From Deinococcus carri (GTDB taxonomy: Bacteria; Deinococcota; Deinococci; Deinococcales; Deinococcaceae), in NCBI RefSeq assembly GCF_039545055.1, contig NZ_BAABRP010000001.1, forward strand, positions 487,501 through 551,500: 64,000 nucleotides of DNA, read 5' to 3'. The notes under the pieces were generated by a model, which saw nothing but the letters and a program-made list of their open reading frames with translations, was not told the origin of the DNA and made no database searches. Of the stretch, positions 48,752-59,646 are shown piece after piece; the first letter of the stretch is position 1; each line of letters begins with the position of its first letter. Made by a program: the position numbers and the translations under genes.

Positions 48752-49363
48752 TCAGCGCAGCGTGACCTGCACGGCAGGGGGCCGGATGCTGACCTGACGG
48801 TCCCAGAAGGCCGCGCGCAGCGTATAGGTGCCCGCGGGCAGCGGGTTGCCGCTCGCGTCCTTGCCGTCCCAGCGCAGGGTCAGCACGTTCCCCGTCTCGC
48901 CCGGAGCCACGTCGGTGATCACCAGTTGCATGGTGCAGACGGTGTTGTTCACCACGGGCCGCACGATGTTTCCGGCGGCGTTCAATACCTCGAACTTCAG
49001 ATCACATGCGCCGTGTTCGAGGTGAATCGGCGTCTGCCCGGTGTTGGTGAGTTGCAGCGTCCATTCGCCCGTCGTTCCCCTGGTCAGCGTGGCGGGGCCG
49101 CGCAGGGCCGCCTGGTGCGCCTGTCCCAGCGCGGGACCGACGGGCAGGCTGGAGGGGGCGGGGCTGGGAGTGGTGCTGGGGACGGTGGTGGGCGGGGTGA
49201 CGGGTGCGGTGGGTGTCACGGGTGCGGGGGCAGGCAGGGCCGGTGCGGGAGCGGGGGCGGGCGTCGCCGCACCGGGGGGCAGGGCCGGGATGTCGTTCAC
49301 ACCGATGGCACCGGCCAGGCTGCCCCAGGTCAGGGCCAGCGTCAGCAACAGTCTGGAAGTCAT
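48752..49363 (-). CDS. Exported BsuPI-like proteinase-inhibitor-domain protein
   Basis: A 203-residue protein: signal peptide MTSRLLLTLALTWGSLAGA, a Pro/Ala/Thr-rich linker (about 30-80), then an Ig-like domain (GTTGEWTLQLTNTGQTPIHL, LRWDGKDASGNPLPAGTYTLRAAF) matching the intracellular proteinase inhibitor BsuPI family. Members are often extracytoplasmic and not proven inhibitors. ATG 49363. Confidence 0.78.
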   Translation of the reverse strand: MTSRLLLTLALTWGSLAGAIGVNDIPALPPGAATPAPAPAPALPAPAPVTPTAPVTPPTTVPSTTPSPAPSSLPVGPALGQAHQAALRGPATLTRGTTGEWTLQLTNTGQTPIHLEHGACDLKFEVLNAAGNIVRPVVNNTVCTMQLVITDVAPGETGNVLTLRWDGKDASGNPLPAGTYTLRAAFWDRQVSIRPPAVQVTLR

Positions 49364-49419
49364 GCCCCAGCGTCTCCCGCCGCCGCTGACCGTGTATGAG
49401 TCTGCCTTCAGGCCACCCG

Positions 49420-49425
49420 TATACT
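49420..49425 (+). promoter_or_regulatory. -10 element of gatC
   Basis: TATACT ends 7 nt before ATG 49433 with no ribosome site between, suggesting a leaderless gatC mRNA. Confidence 0.55.
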
Positions 49426-49432
49426 CCCTTTC

Positions 49433-49738
49433 ATGATGAATCCCGTCATGATCGACGAGGCCCAGGTCGAACATCTCGCGCGCCTCGCGCGGCTGGAACT
49501 TACCCCGGAGGAGCGGGAGGCCATGCGCTCGGACCTCAACAGCATCCTGGGCTACTTCGAGCAGCTCAGCGCCGTGGACACGGAGGGCGTGGAGGAGATG
49601 CAGCGCCCGGTGGACCTCGTGAACGTGCTGCGGGACGACCTGCCCGGCGAGGCGTTTACCCCCGCCGTCGTCGCTGCCCTCGCCCCCGAGATGCAAGGCG
49701 GCTTTGTGCGCGTGCCCCGCACGGTGGAGGCCGACTGA
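49433..49738 (+). CDS. gatC: Asp/Glu-tRNA amidotransferase subunit C
   Basis: A 101-residue GatC, the small subunit that ties GatA to GatB in making Asn-tRNA and Gln-t[23 protein letters not shown] and [20 protein letters not shown] are typical. Starts possible at ATG 49433, 49436 or 49448; the first fits the promoter spacing. gatA and gatB are not nearby; the gene is coupled instead to serS. Confidence 0.93.
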   Translation: MMNPVMIDEAQVEHLARLARLELTPEEREAMRSDLNSILGYFEQLSAVDTEGVEEMQRPVDLVNVLRDDLPGEAFTPAVVAALAPEMQGGFVRVPRTVEAD

Positions 49739-49808
49739 TGGCTGGCCTGAAGCTCAGGGGCGGCCCCTCGCTTTTCTTGCAGACGGCTGACCGTCTCTGG
49801 AGGCTGTG

Positions 49809-49809
<1 letters not shown>
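49738..49809 (+). CDS. 23-residue bridging ORF between gatC and serS
   Basis: The frame begins ATG within the gatC stop (TGATG) and ends TGA within the serS start (TGATG), so it joins the two genes without a gap. The peptide is [20 protein letters not shown] plus WRL, basic and partly amphipathic. The serS ribosome site CTGGAGG lies in its last codons. It may serve translational coupling; a functional peptide is possible but unsupported by other evidence. Confidence 0.45.
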
Positions 49810-51086
<1,277 letters not shown>

Positions 51087-51134
51087 CCCCATCTGGCGTG
51101 CCCTGGAACCATGCTGGGGCACGCCGGATGGGGC

Positions 51135-51140
51135 TAGAAT
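51135..51140 (+). promoter_or_regulatory. -10 element of the small membrane-peptide unit
   Basis: TAGAAT; the expected transcript start is near 51147, where GTCCC-GTAA-GGGAC (51147-51160) forms a 5-bp hairpin at the very 5' end. No good -35 box is visible. Confidence 0.45.
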
Positions 51141-51210
51141 CAGGGTGTCCCGTAAGGGACGGGGCGCATGACAACCGGGGAGAGCGAGGGGGAACAACGA
51201 ACGGAGCGTG

Positions 51211-51241
51211 GAAGCGCCCGGATCGTGACTCCGGGCGCTTC
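51211..51241 (+). promoter_or_regulatory. Perfect 12-bp leader hairpin
   Basis: 51211-51222 pairs exactly with 51230-51241 around a 7-nt loop. It ends 2 nt before the AAGGGGGTGG ribosome site, so it may control access of ribosomes to the small peptide gene. Confidence 0.6.
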
Positions 51242-51257
51242 GGAAAGGGGGTGGTAC

Positions 51258-51392
51258 GTGGAGACTAACCATCGTAAGCGTACCAAAAAACCCCGCCGGA
51301 AGCCACTGAAGCCTGCTGAAATTGCCGCGATTCTCGTGGCGCTCGGTGCGGTTCTCAGTGGCCTGGCGGCCCTTATTCAAGCCCTGAGATAA
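51258..51392 (+). CDS. 44-residue single-helix membrane peptide
   Basis: Starts at GTG 51258 behind AAGGGGGTGG. The N-terminal half is very basic (NHRKRTKKPRRKPLKPAE) and the C-terminal half is one membrane helix (IAAILVALGAVLSGLAALI) ending QALR. Codon use is less GC-biased than the neighbours. An in-frame ATG at 51168 would give 74 residues but would place the leader hairpin inside the gene. The promoter-leader-terminator set makes it a unit of its own. It resembles small toxins or holin-like peptides in shape only. Confidence 0.6.
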   Translation: METNHRKRTKKPRRKPLKPAEIAAILVALGAVLSGLAALIQALR

Positions 51393-51433
51393 GCCCTCTC
51401 GCCGCCCCGGTTGCGCCTACTTTACTTGCTTTC

Positions 51434-51466
51434 AAAGGGTCGGGCTACGTTGCCTGGCCCTTTTTT
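51434..51466 (+). terminator. Rho-independent terminator
   Basis: A 12-bp stem (51434-51445 with 51452-51463, two G-T pairs), 6-nt loop and a run of six T. It closes the small peptide unit. From 51467 to 51599 I see no further element. Confidence 0.88.
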
Positions 51467-51599
51467 CTGTAGTTTGTTCCACACGAACGGGCGCTGGTGT
51501 TGGCTCCCGCGGGGGGTGCGGGCAGTCCCGCTGCCTGGCTGGGCCACCGGGTGGACGTGACTAAAGCTTTCCGCCGTTACCCTCCTCACCCTGGCCCGT

Positions 51600-51605
51600 T
51601 AGCCT
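51600..51605 (+). promoter_or_regulatory. -10 element of the protease-nuclease gene
   Basis: TAGCCT ends 5 nt before ATG 51611; there is no ribosome site in the gap, as expected for a leaderless transcript. Confidence 0.45.
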
Positions 51606-51610
51606 GACGC

Positions 51611-53554
51611 ATGGACATTCCGCGTGAGGTGCTGGCACAGACGCAGGCCCGCTTCGTCCGCCGCGACCCGGAGCGGGGGCAGTGCCAGGCCCGGCTGGAC
51701 GCGGGGGGACCACTTGCTGCCGACTCGCAGGCGCGGGTGGAGGCCCGCCTGACCCGTCTGGGTGTGCCCCTGGCCGATGCGCGGGCCATCACCGAGGGGC
51801 AGGCGGATGCCCTGACCGTCGCCGCCCGCCTCCCCGAGGACACCCGGCTCCCGCTAGAGCGCGTCATCGGCGCGAACGACCTCTTGGGGGTGGCGTACCT
51901 GGACCTGGCGCGGTCGGCCTCGCGGGCGGTCGGACGCATCGTGCTGAAAGACGGGCGGGGGCGCACCCTGGGCTACGGCACCGGCTGGCTGTGCGGTCCC
52001 CACACCATCCTGACGAACCATCACGTGCTGGAGGACGCGGGTGCCGCGCGCACGTCCGTCATCGAATTCAACTACGAGCTGCGGGCCGACGGCACCCTGC
52101 GCGACCGGGTGACGCTCAGCCTCGACCCCGACGCCCTCTTTCTGACCTCCGCGCCGCTGGACTACTCGCTGGTGGCGGTGCGGGGCGACACCTCCGCCTT
52201 CGGCTGGCTGCCCCTCTTCGGCACCACTGGCAAGGTGCTGGTGGGCGAGGCCCTGAGCATCATCCAGCACCCCAGCGGCGAGCCGAAGCAGGTGGCGCTG
52301 CGCGAGAACCGGCTGGTGGACCTGCTGCCCGACTTCCTGCATTACGAGACGGACACCGCGCCCGGCTCCAGCGGCAGCCCCGTGTTCAACGACACCTGGG
52401 AGGTGGTGGCGCTGCACCACAGCGGTGTGCCCCGCACCGACGCCCAGGGCCGCACCCTGCGCCGTGACGGACAGCCCCTCCAGCCCGGCGACCCCGACAC
52501 CCTGATCGACTGGCTCGCCAACGAGGGTGTGCGCATCAGCCGCATCGTGGAGGACCTGCGCGCCAGGCCGGATGCTGCCGGAAATGCCCTGGTCGCGGAG
52601 GTGCTGGCCGCCAACCGCCCGCCCGTGGTGGGCACGCCCGAAATACGGAGTGGGGCCGAGGCCGCCCGCGTGCTGGACCTGGGCGCTGTCACTGTGGGTG
52701 CGGACGGCGTAGCGAGCCTGCCCGTGACCCTGCGGCTGCGGGTGGGTGGGGGAGAGGCGGGACCCCCTGTCCCGGTTCCGCCACCTGTCCGGCCCTACCT
52801 CGACCCGCAGGATGCCGAACACGCGGCGGCCTACTACGCGGGCCTCCCGGAAGGCGGCACCCCGCAGGCCCGCTTCCTGGCCCTGTCGGAACTCGTGACG
52901 CGCACCCATGTCCGCACGCCCGGCTACGACCCGGCGGACGAGCTGTACCCCTGGGTGGACCTTTGGCCGGACGGGAAGCTGCGCAGCCTCTATTCGGCCC
53001 GCGAACACACCCCGCAGGAACTGATCGCTGCCGACCGCGCCGCGCAGGAACGCCGCACTGCCCTCGCCGCCCGCGAGAGCCTCAGCGTGGAGGCGCTCGA
53101 AGAGGCGCTCCTGTACAACTGCGAACACGTGGTGCCGCAGTCGTGGTTCGGCAAGCGCGAGCCGATGCGCGGCGACCTGCACCACCTCTTCGCCTGCGAG
53201 CCGGGGTGCAATTCCTTCCGGGGCAACACGCCCTACTTCGACTTCCCCGACTACGGGGAGGCCCTGCGCAGCGACTGCGGGCGGCGCGACCCCGGCGAGT
53301 TCGAACCCGCGCACGGCAAGGGGGCGGCGTCCCGCGCCACCCTCTATTTCCTGCTGCGTTATCCCGGCGTGGTCCGGCAGTACGGCGAGCGGCACCTGCA
53401 AACCCTGCTCGCCTGGCACGCGGCCGACCCGCCCGCCGACTGGGAGCGGCACCGCAACGCGGCCATCTTCGCCCGCCAGGGCAACCGCAATCCCCTGATC
53501 GACCATCCGGAGTGGGCGGCAGAGGTGGCCTGGGGCGAGGGGCTGGGGCGCTAG
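51611..53554 (+). CDS. Trypsin-like serine protease fused to endonuclease I
   Basis: A 647-residue two-enzyme protein. Residues about 100-280 are a trypsin-fold protease with a complete triad: His-138 in TNHHVL, Asp-184 in LDYSLVAV, Ser-254 in GSSGSPVF. Residues about 400-640 are an EndA/NucM-type His-Me nuclease: NCEHVVPQSWF (503-513), DLHHLF (522-527), CNSFRGN (533-539) and QGNRNPLIDHPEW (623-635), all family hallmarks. A helical region precedes the protease (1-90). No signal peptide or membrane segment is visible, so it appears cytoplasmic, odd for both domain families. Confidence 0.9.
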   Translation: MDIPREVLAQTQARFVRRDPERGQCQARLDAGGPLAADSQARVEARLTRLGVPLADARAITEGQADALTVAARLPEDTRLPLERVIGANDLLGVAYLDLARSASRAVGRIVLKDGRGRTLGYGTGWLCGPHTILTNHHVLEDAGAARTSVIEFNYELRADGTLRDRVTLSLDPDALFLTSAPLDYSLVAVRGDTSAFGWLPLFGTTGKVLVGEALSIIQHPSGEPKQVALRENRLVDLLPDFLHYETDTAPGSSGSPVFNDTWEVVALHHSGVPRTDAQGRTLRRDGQPLQPGDPDTLIDWLANEGVRISRIVEDLRARPDAAGNALVAEVLAANRPPVVGTPEIRSGAEAARVLDLGAVTVGADGVASLPVTLRLRVGGGEAGPPVPVPPPVRPYLDPQDAEHAAAYYAGLPEGGTPQARFLALSELVTRTHVRTPGYDPADELYPWVDLWPDGKLRSLYSAREHTPQELIAADRAAQERRTALAARESLSVEALEEALLYNCEHVVPQSWFGKREPMRGDLHHLFACEPGCNSFRGNTPYFDFPDYGEALRSDCGRRDPGEFEPAHGKGAASRATLYFLLRYPGVVRQYGERHLQTLLAWHAADPPADWERHRNAAIFARQGNRNPLIDHPEWAAEVAWGEGLGR

Positions 53555-53602
53555 GAAGGAAAAGACACCGCAAATTCTGCCCTGCCCGCCGTTCCCACCT
53601 GT

Positions 53603-53608
53603 TAACGT
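53603..53608 (+). promoter_or_regulatory. -10 element of the lipoprotein gene
   Basis: TAACGT ends 6 nt before ATG 53615, a leaderless arrangement. Confidence 0.4.
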
Positions 53609-53614
53609 GCGGGC

Positions 53615-54361
53615 ATGAAGCGTGTGTTGATGCTGGGCATCGCGGCCCTCGGCCTGGTGGGCTGTCAGCAGTCGCCGCGGCCCACGACGACCGAGTTGCC
53701 CCCCCTGCGCCAGAGCTTTCTGGGCGAGGCCCTGAACCTGTCGGGCACGGCGTCAGACTGGCCCGCCGGGCAAACAGCTGAGATTCGCCTGGAGCAGCAG
53801 GCCGTGGGGATGGTCGGGGAGGACGGGCACTTCAGCGTTATGGCCGAGGTGGTCCCCTCATATACCCGGCCCGCGGTGGAGGCGCTGCTGCCCCTCCCGA
53901 CGTTCGCGGAACAGGAAACCTGTGCGCCTGGAACATTCGCCACGTCGGATGCGGCGGCCCGCGTCTCCTGGTCCGCCGACCTGCTGCTGTTTCCGAGCGC
54001 GCCCAGGAGCCTCGCGCCGCAGCTCTCGCCGGTGCCGCCGTTCCCCGCGCTGCGGCGCTCCCCGGAAGGGGGCCTGAGCTGGGACTGGGATAAGCCTCAC
54101 CCCCTCCTGGTCTACTCGGACCGTGACGTGCGGCTCAGCGGCTGGAAGGTCTGCACCGGAAAGTACGGGACGACCTGGCACGCCCCCGGCACCTGGCAGC
54201 AGACGTTTCTGGTCAACGTGCAACTTCGCCGCGGCTGGAACGACGTGACCATGACGCGCAGGGAAGTGGGGAAGGAAACCTATACCCTGACCGTCGAGGG
54301 AAGTGACCCCGGGTCGCCCGTCCCCTGGCGGTACAACGGGGTGCCATTCTCCCGGCCCTGA
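53615..54361 (+). CDS. Hypothetical lipoprotein
   Basis: A 248-residue protein with a lipoprotein signal, MKRVLMLGIAALGLVGC, where LVGC is the lipobox and Cys-17 the anchor. The mature part begins with a short Pro/Thr-rich stretch, then beta strands with two further Cys (ETCAPGTF, KVCTGKYG) that could pair. No family recognised. It may be expressed apart from the protease-nuclease gene, given its own -10 box. Confidence 0.7.
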   Translation: MKRVLMLGIAALGLVGCQQSPRPTTTELPPLRQSFLGEALNLSGTASDWPAGQTAEIRLEQQAVGMVGEDGHFSVMAEVVPSYTRPAVEALLPLPTFAEQETCAPGTFATSDAAARVSWSADLLLFPSAPRSLAPQLSPVPPFPALRRSPEGGLSWDWDKPHPLLVYSDRDVRLSGWKVCTGKYGTTWHAPGTWQQTFLVNVQLRRGWNDVTMTRREVGKETYTLTVEGSDPGSPVPWRYNGVPFSRP

Positions 54362-54390
54362 CCCGACTTTCCCCCTTCTCGCTCTGCCCG

Positions 54391-54419
54391 GATGGAATCA
54401 CGGCGTGAACGATTCCATC
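54391..54419 (+). terminator. Short perfect hairpin after the lipoprotein gene
   Basis: Nine-bp stem GATGGAATC/GATTCCATC with an 11-nt loop, 30 bp after the stop. There is no T run, so it may be an operator or a weak terminator. Confidence 0.35.
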
Positions 54420-54442
54420 GGAGGCGGTATCACCTCCACCGC

Positions 54443-54470
54443 TTGACGCCCGCCTTCTGCGCGCTACCCT
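54443..54470 (+). promoter_or_regulatory. Promoter of the gene at 54477
   Basis: TTGACG (54443-54448) and TACCCT (54465-54470) are spaced by 16 bp, and TACCCT ends 6 nt before the ATG. This is the clearest complete leaderless promoter in the window. Confidence 0.6.
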
Positions 54471-54476
54471 CCTGTT

Positions 54477-54881
<405 letters not shown>

Positions 54882-54905
54882 GCTGTGCTGGCGCGCGGGA
54901 TGGCG

Positions 54906-55202
54906 TCAGGCGCTGAGCGGCAGCACCAGCGCCCGCGCCTTGACCGTTCCCTCCGCCTGCGGGCGCAGCACCAGGACATGCAGGCGCACGTCGGGGCGCA
55001 GCAGATACGGGAGGCAGCCGTGGGTCAGGGCCAGCAGCGCCCGGCGGGCCTGGGCCTCCGCGTCGTCGCCGTGAGGGAGGCCACGCAGCACCAGCACGGC
55101 CCGCTCGCCGCTGGGGTTGGTCCAGACGTCCACCGTGCTGAGCCGGTCCACGCCCCGGTGGTCGCGGTATTCGAAGGGATGGGCCTGTCTGAGGAGCTGC
55201 AT
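54906..55202 (-). CDS. Hypothetical protein, 98 residues
   Basis: A small soluble protein (MQLLRQAHPFEYRDHRGVDR start; LVLRGLPHGDDAEAQARRAL in the middle) of alternating strands and one helix. No recognised family. ATG 55202 lies behind GGAGAGTGAAGAGG, a fair ribosome site. From 55203 to 55349 no feature is evident. Confidence 0.6.
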   Translation of the reverse strand: MQLLRQAHPFEYRDHRGVDRLSTVDVWTNPSGERAVLVLRGLPHGDDAEAQARRALLALTHGCLPYLLRPDVRLHVLVLRPQAEGTVKARALVLPLSA

Positions 55203-55349
55203 TCCTCTTCACTCTCCTGGCGCGGGGGGGCGGAGTCAGGCCACGGGTGCCTCGCCCCGGCCTGGCTGAACTGTCATTACGTCGCTCAGCCTACGGGGCG
55301 AACATGAGGCCTTTGTCCCGTCGCCCAGCCGAACGGCGCAACGTCCCCT

Positions 55350-55685
55350 AGGGCGGTGCTCTGTTACGTTGCCGCGTGTCCTAGGCAGCAACTCCACTTC
55401 ACGCCGCCCTTACCACGGCTTCTCACTTCGTCCGGCCCAGCAAGGTTCGACAACCTCAGGCAGGCTTTTATCTCAACTGGGTTCAGGACGCCTCTGGCAG
55501 AGAAGAGTCGATTCGCTGATGCCTTCACGTGTTCGCTCTTTTGACCCTCTCCCGCAGGGGGAGAGGGCGTTGCGAAGCAACGGGTGAGGGGGCGTGTGAC
55601 CCGCCAGGCCCCTCACTCCGGGCCAAGGAAGCCCTCGCCTCCGGTTGAGATAAAAGCCTGCGACAACCTTTCGGAGCGCCGCCCT
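55350..55685. mobile_element. MITE-like element C, larger copy with nested element
   Basis: 336 bp bounded by AGGGCGGTGCTC (55350-55361) and GAGCGCCGCCCT (55674-55685), inverted repeats with one mismatch and the same ends as at 48434-48692. A second element (55461-55660) lies inside. Within that, CCCTCTCCC/GGGAGAGGG near 55543-55566 forms a REP-like hairpin. Confidence 0.75.
55461..55660. mobile_element. Nested element D with 20-bp inverted ends
   Basis: CAGGCTTTTATCTCAACTGG (55461-55480) is the inverse of 55641-55660 with one mismatch. Length 200 bp, no plausible gene. It sits wholly inside element C. Confidence 0.75.
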
Positions 55686-55700
55686 GGGGGTCATGCCCTC

Positions 55701-55706
55701 TAGAAT
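55701..55706 (+). promoter_or_regulatory. -10 element of the gene at 55713
   Basis: TAGAAT ends 6 nt before the ATG, just outside the right end of element C. Confidence 0.5.
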
Positions 55707-55712
55707 GGCGGG

Positions 55713-56237
55713 ATGAGCGCGGAGGGCGTGGGGGAGATGCTGCGGGAGTTCCAGGGGTATGTCCTGGCCTACCGCCTGCGCGCGGCGGTGGGTGGGCGTG
55801 TCCGGCCACCGGGGGAGCGGCTGAGTGTCGCGGAGTACGCGGCGCGGCGGCTCGAACGCCAGGACCTCGCCCGGCGGCTGGTCCGCGAGGGCCTGGACCC
55901 CCGGCTGTTTCAGCGGCTGGAGGCCCTGTCGGACGAACTGATGTTCGGCTTCTGGCTGAACCCCGCCGAGGTCGCGGCCTTTCTGCGCGCGGCGCTGCGC
56001 CAGGGCGGACACGCGGCCCTGGGCGACCCGGCGGCCTTTGCCGCGCTGCTGACCCCCAGCGAGCAGGCGCGGCTGGGCGACCTGGGCGTGCGGCTGGTGT
56101 GCGCCCACCACCTCACCTGCCTGTCGCTGGCCGCCCCCCTGCTCGACCCCGACGCCCTGGCGGACGTGTGGCAGCGTGTGGAGGCGACCACGCCGCCCCT
56201 GTTCGTCGACGAACTCGCACTGGCTGGGGAGGTCTAG
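55713..56237 (+). CDS. Hypothetical helical protein, 174 residues
   Basis: A soluble, Leu/Ala/Arg-rich, nearly all-helical protein (LREFQGYVLAYRLRAAVGG; FLRAALRQGGHAALGDPAAF; VRLVCAHHLTCLSLAAPLL). No motif is recognised. The ComF-like gene starts 1 bp after its stop, so the two are co-translated. Confidence 0.65.
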   Translation: MSAEGVGEMLREFQGYVLAYRLRAAVGGRVRPPGERLSVAEYAARRLERQDLARRLVREGLDPRLFQRLEALSDELMFGFWLNPAEVAAFLRAALRQGGHAALGDPAAFAALLTPSEQARLGDLGVRLVCAHHLTCLSLAAPLLDPDALADVWQRVEATTPPLFVDELALAGEV

Positions 56238-56238
56238 C

Positions 56239-56871
56239 GTGCCCGCCGTGCCCGACCTGTTGCGGGCGCTGCTGCCGCGCCGCTGTCCCGGCTGCAACCG
56301 GCAGCTCGGGCGGGAGGCGGGCCTGTGTGCCTCCTGCCGCGCCGGGCTGATCCCCCGCCTGGAGGCCCACTCGCCCCTGTCGGCCCGTTCCGCCCCGCAC
56401 CTCGTCACGCTGGGGCCGTACCGGGGCGTGTCCCGGCGCGCGGTGCATGCCCTGAAGTTCGGCGGCGCGCGTGACCTGGCCGGAGTGCTGGGTGGGGCAC
56501 TGGCCGCCGGGGTTCCAGCCGCGTGGCAGGTCGGAGCGGTGGTCCCCGTGCCGCTGCATTCCCGGCGCGAGCGGGAACGGGGGTTCAACCAGGCGGCGCT
56601 GCTGGCCCAGGCGGTCGCGGCGGCCCTGGCGGTGCCCTGTGTCCCGGCCCTGCGCCGCACCCGCGCCACCGCGCAGCAGGCCCGGCTGCACGCCCACGAG
56701 CGGACGGCGAACCTCGCCGGGGCCTTCCAGGCCGACGCCCGGCGTCTGCCCCCCGGCCCAGTCCTGCTGGTCGATGATGTGATGAGCACCGGCAGTACCT
56801 TAAAGGCCTGCCGGGACGCGCTTCAGGCGGCGGGGGTGGGTCAGGTATACGTGGCCGTCGTCGCGCGCTGA
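56239..56871 (+). CDS. ComF-family phosphoribosyltransferase-like protein
   Basis: About 210 residues. Cys-16/19 and Cys-30/33 (CPGC, CASC) form the zinc finger typical of ComF. The PRTase domain has VVPVPLHSRRERERGFNQAALLA and the PRPP loop VLLVDDVMSTGSTL. ComF proteins support DNA uptake in transformable bacteria; Deinococcus is naturally competent, so that role is plausible. GTG 56239 follows GGGGAGGT. Confidence 0.88.
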   Translation: MPAVPDLLRALLPRRCPGCNRQLGREAGLCASCRAGLIPRLEAHSPLSARSAPHLVTLGPYRGVSRRAVHALKFGGARDLAGVLGGALAAGVPAAWQVGAVVPVPLHSRRERERGFNQAALLAQAVAAALAVPCVPALRRTRATAQQARLHAHERTANLAGAFQADARRLPPGPVLLVDDVMSTGSTLKACRDALQAAGVGQVYVAVVAR

Positions 56872-56942
56872 GGGGCTGGCCTGATGTGGGGCTGATGCTC
56901 GGCGTTGGGGCAGACTCATCCCGCTGCGGTACGGTAGGGGTC

Positions 56943-57461
56943 ATGAAGGCTTTCCTGCCCATTTCCCTCGGCGCGGCCCTGCTGGGCGGTGCGCTGTCCG
57001 GCACCGCGGGCGCACAGACGCTGGTGCCCTTCAAGGATGCCCGCCTGCCCTTTACCGTCAGCCTGCCCAAGGGCTGGCTCGGCGTGAAGTTCGACGACGG
57101 GGCGAGTGGCGTGAGCCTGGTGTCCTCCAAGCAGCCGCCCGCCGCCATGATCCGGCTGCTGTTCATGCCCAAGAACGGCAAGCCCGCCGACGTGAACGCC
57201 GAGTTCCGCAACTTCGAGGCGGGGGTCAAGCAGACTGGCGGCACCCTCACCCAGCTCAGCAGCAAGGCCGCGCGCTACGGCGGCGTGGGCGGCACCGAGC
57301 GCGAGTACAGCCTGACCCACCCCAAGGGCAAGCTGCGCCTGCGCATCTGGTTCGGCAACGGGGCCAGGAACCTCTACTCCTTCCAGATCACCGATACCCC
57401 CGAACGCTACGCCGCCAGCAGCGCCCTGTTCAGCAAGGTGCTGGCGAGCGTGCGCTTCTAA
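56943..57461 (+). CDS. Exported hypothetical protein
   Basis: A 172-residue protein with signal peptide MKAFLPISLGAALLGGALSG and likely cleavage after AGA. The mature domain (LPFTVSLPKGWLGVKFDDGASGVSLVSS, then TEREYSLTHPKGKLRLRIWF and SALFSKVLASVRF) has the layout of PsbP/DUF1795-type extracytoplasmic domains. Function unknown. TACGGT ends 7 nt before the ATG. Confidence 0.7.
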   Translation: MKAFLPISLGAALLGGALSGTAGAQTLVPFKDARLPFTVSLPKGWLGVKFDDGASGVSLVSSKQPPAAMIRLLFMPKNGKPADVNAEFRNFEAGVKQTGGTLTQLSSKAARYGGVGGTEREYSLTHPKGKLRLRIWFGNGARNLYSFQITDTPERYAASSALFSKVLASVRF

Positions 57462-57524
57462 CCACCCGCCCGCCTCGGCTCCGGCAGTGTGACAGGCCCC
57501 TGACGCGGGGGCCGCCTCATCTGT

Positions 57525-57605
57525 TAGAATCTTTTTTTGGGTGTCCCGCCCACGCCAGCCCTTCCGACGAGATGGTCCGAAGAAGAGCCGTGCGGCGGGC
57601 TTTTT
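57525..57605 (+). promoter_or_regulatory. Promoter and structured leader before typA
   Basis: TAGAAT (57525-57530) is followed by a stretch in which CCCGCCCACG (57545-57554) can pair with CGTGCGGCGGG (57589-57599, one bulge), then CTTTTT. The hairpin lies about 75 bp before typA, inside its likely leader, so it looks like an attenuator or the end of a short RNA. Confidence 0.45.
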
Positions 57606-57618
57606 CGTGCCTACGAGA

Positions 57619-57653
57619 GCAGAAGGCCAAAGGCTGAAGGCTGAAGGCTAACC
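57619..57653. repeat. Five-unit heptamer array before typA
   Basis: GCAGAAG, GCCAAAG, GCTGAAG, GCTGAAG, GCTAACC, ending 22 bp before the typA ATG. Confidence 0.88.
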
Positions 57654-57675
57654 GCTCCAAGTTAAGGGAGCAGAT

Positions 57676-59457
<1,782 letters not shown>

Positions 59458-59496
59458 TCGCCGCCCGCAGGGCCGAGCTAAGCGAGAAGCGAGGAG

Positions 59497-59525
59497 ACCC
59501 CCAGGCCGCCCTGGGGGTCTTTTTA
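59497..59525 (+). terminator. Rho-independent terminator of typA
   Basis: A perfect 10-bp stem (59497-59506 with 59511-59520), 4-nt loop and TTTTT. Confidence 0.92.
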
Positions 59526-59646
59526 CTCATGAAAAAGCAGGGGCTGGGGCGAAATGCTCTGGCCCCCTTCGCTTTGTGGGGAACTCTGGCCGGCCGGGAA
59601 GCGTAACGTGGGGCATGTCTGAGGGAATACCGGGGGGAAAGAGGCC

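Noticed and set aside
51168..51257. N-terminal extension of the small membrane peptide from ATG 51168
   Set aside because: It would translate through a perfect 12-bp hairpin and lacks a ribosome site, whereas GTG 51258 has a strong one. Not fully excluded.
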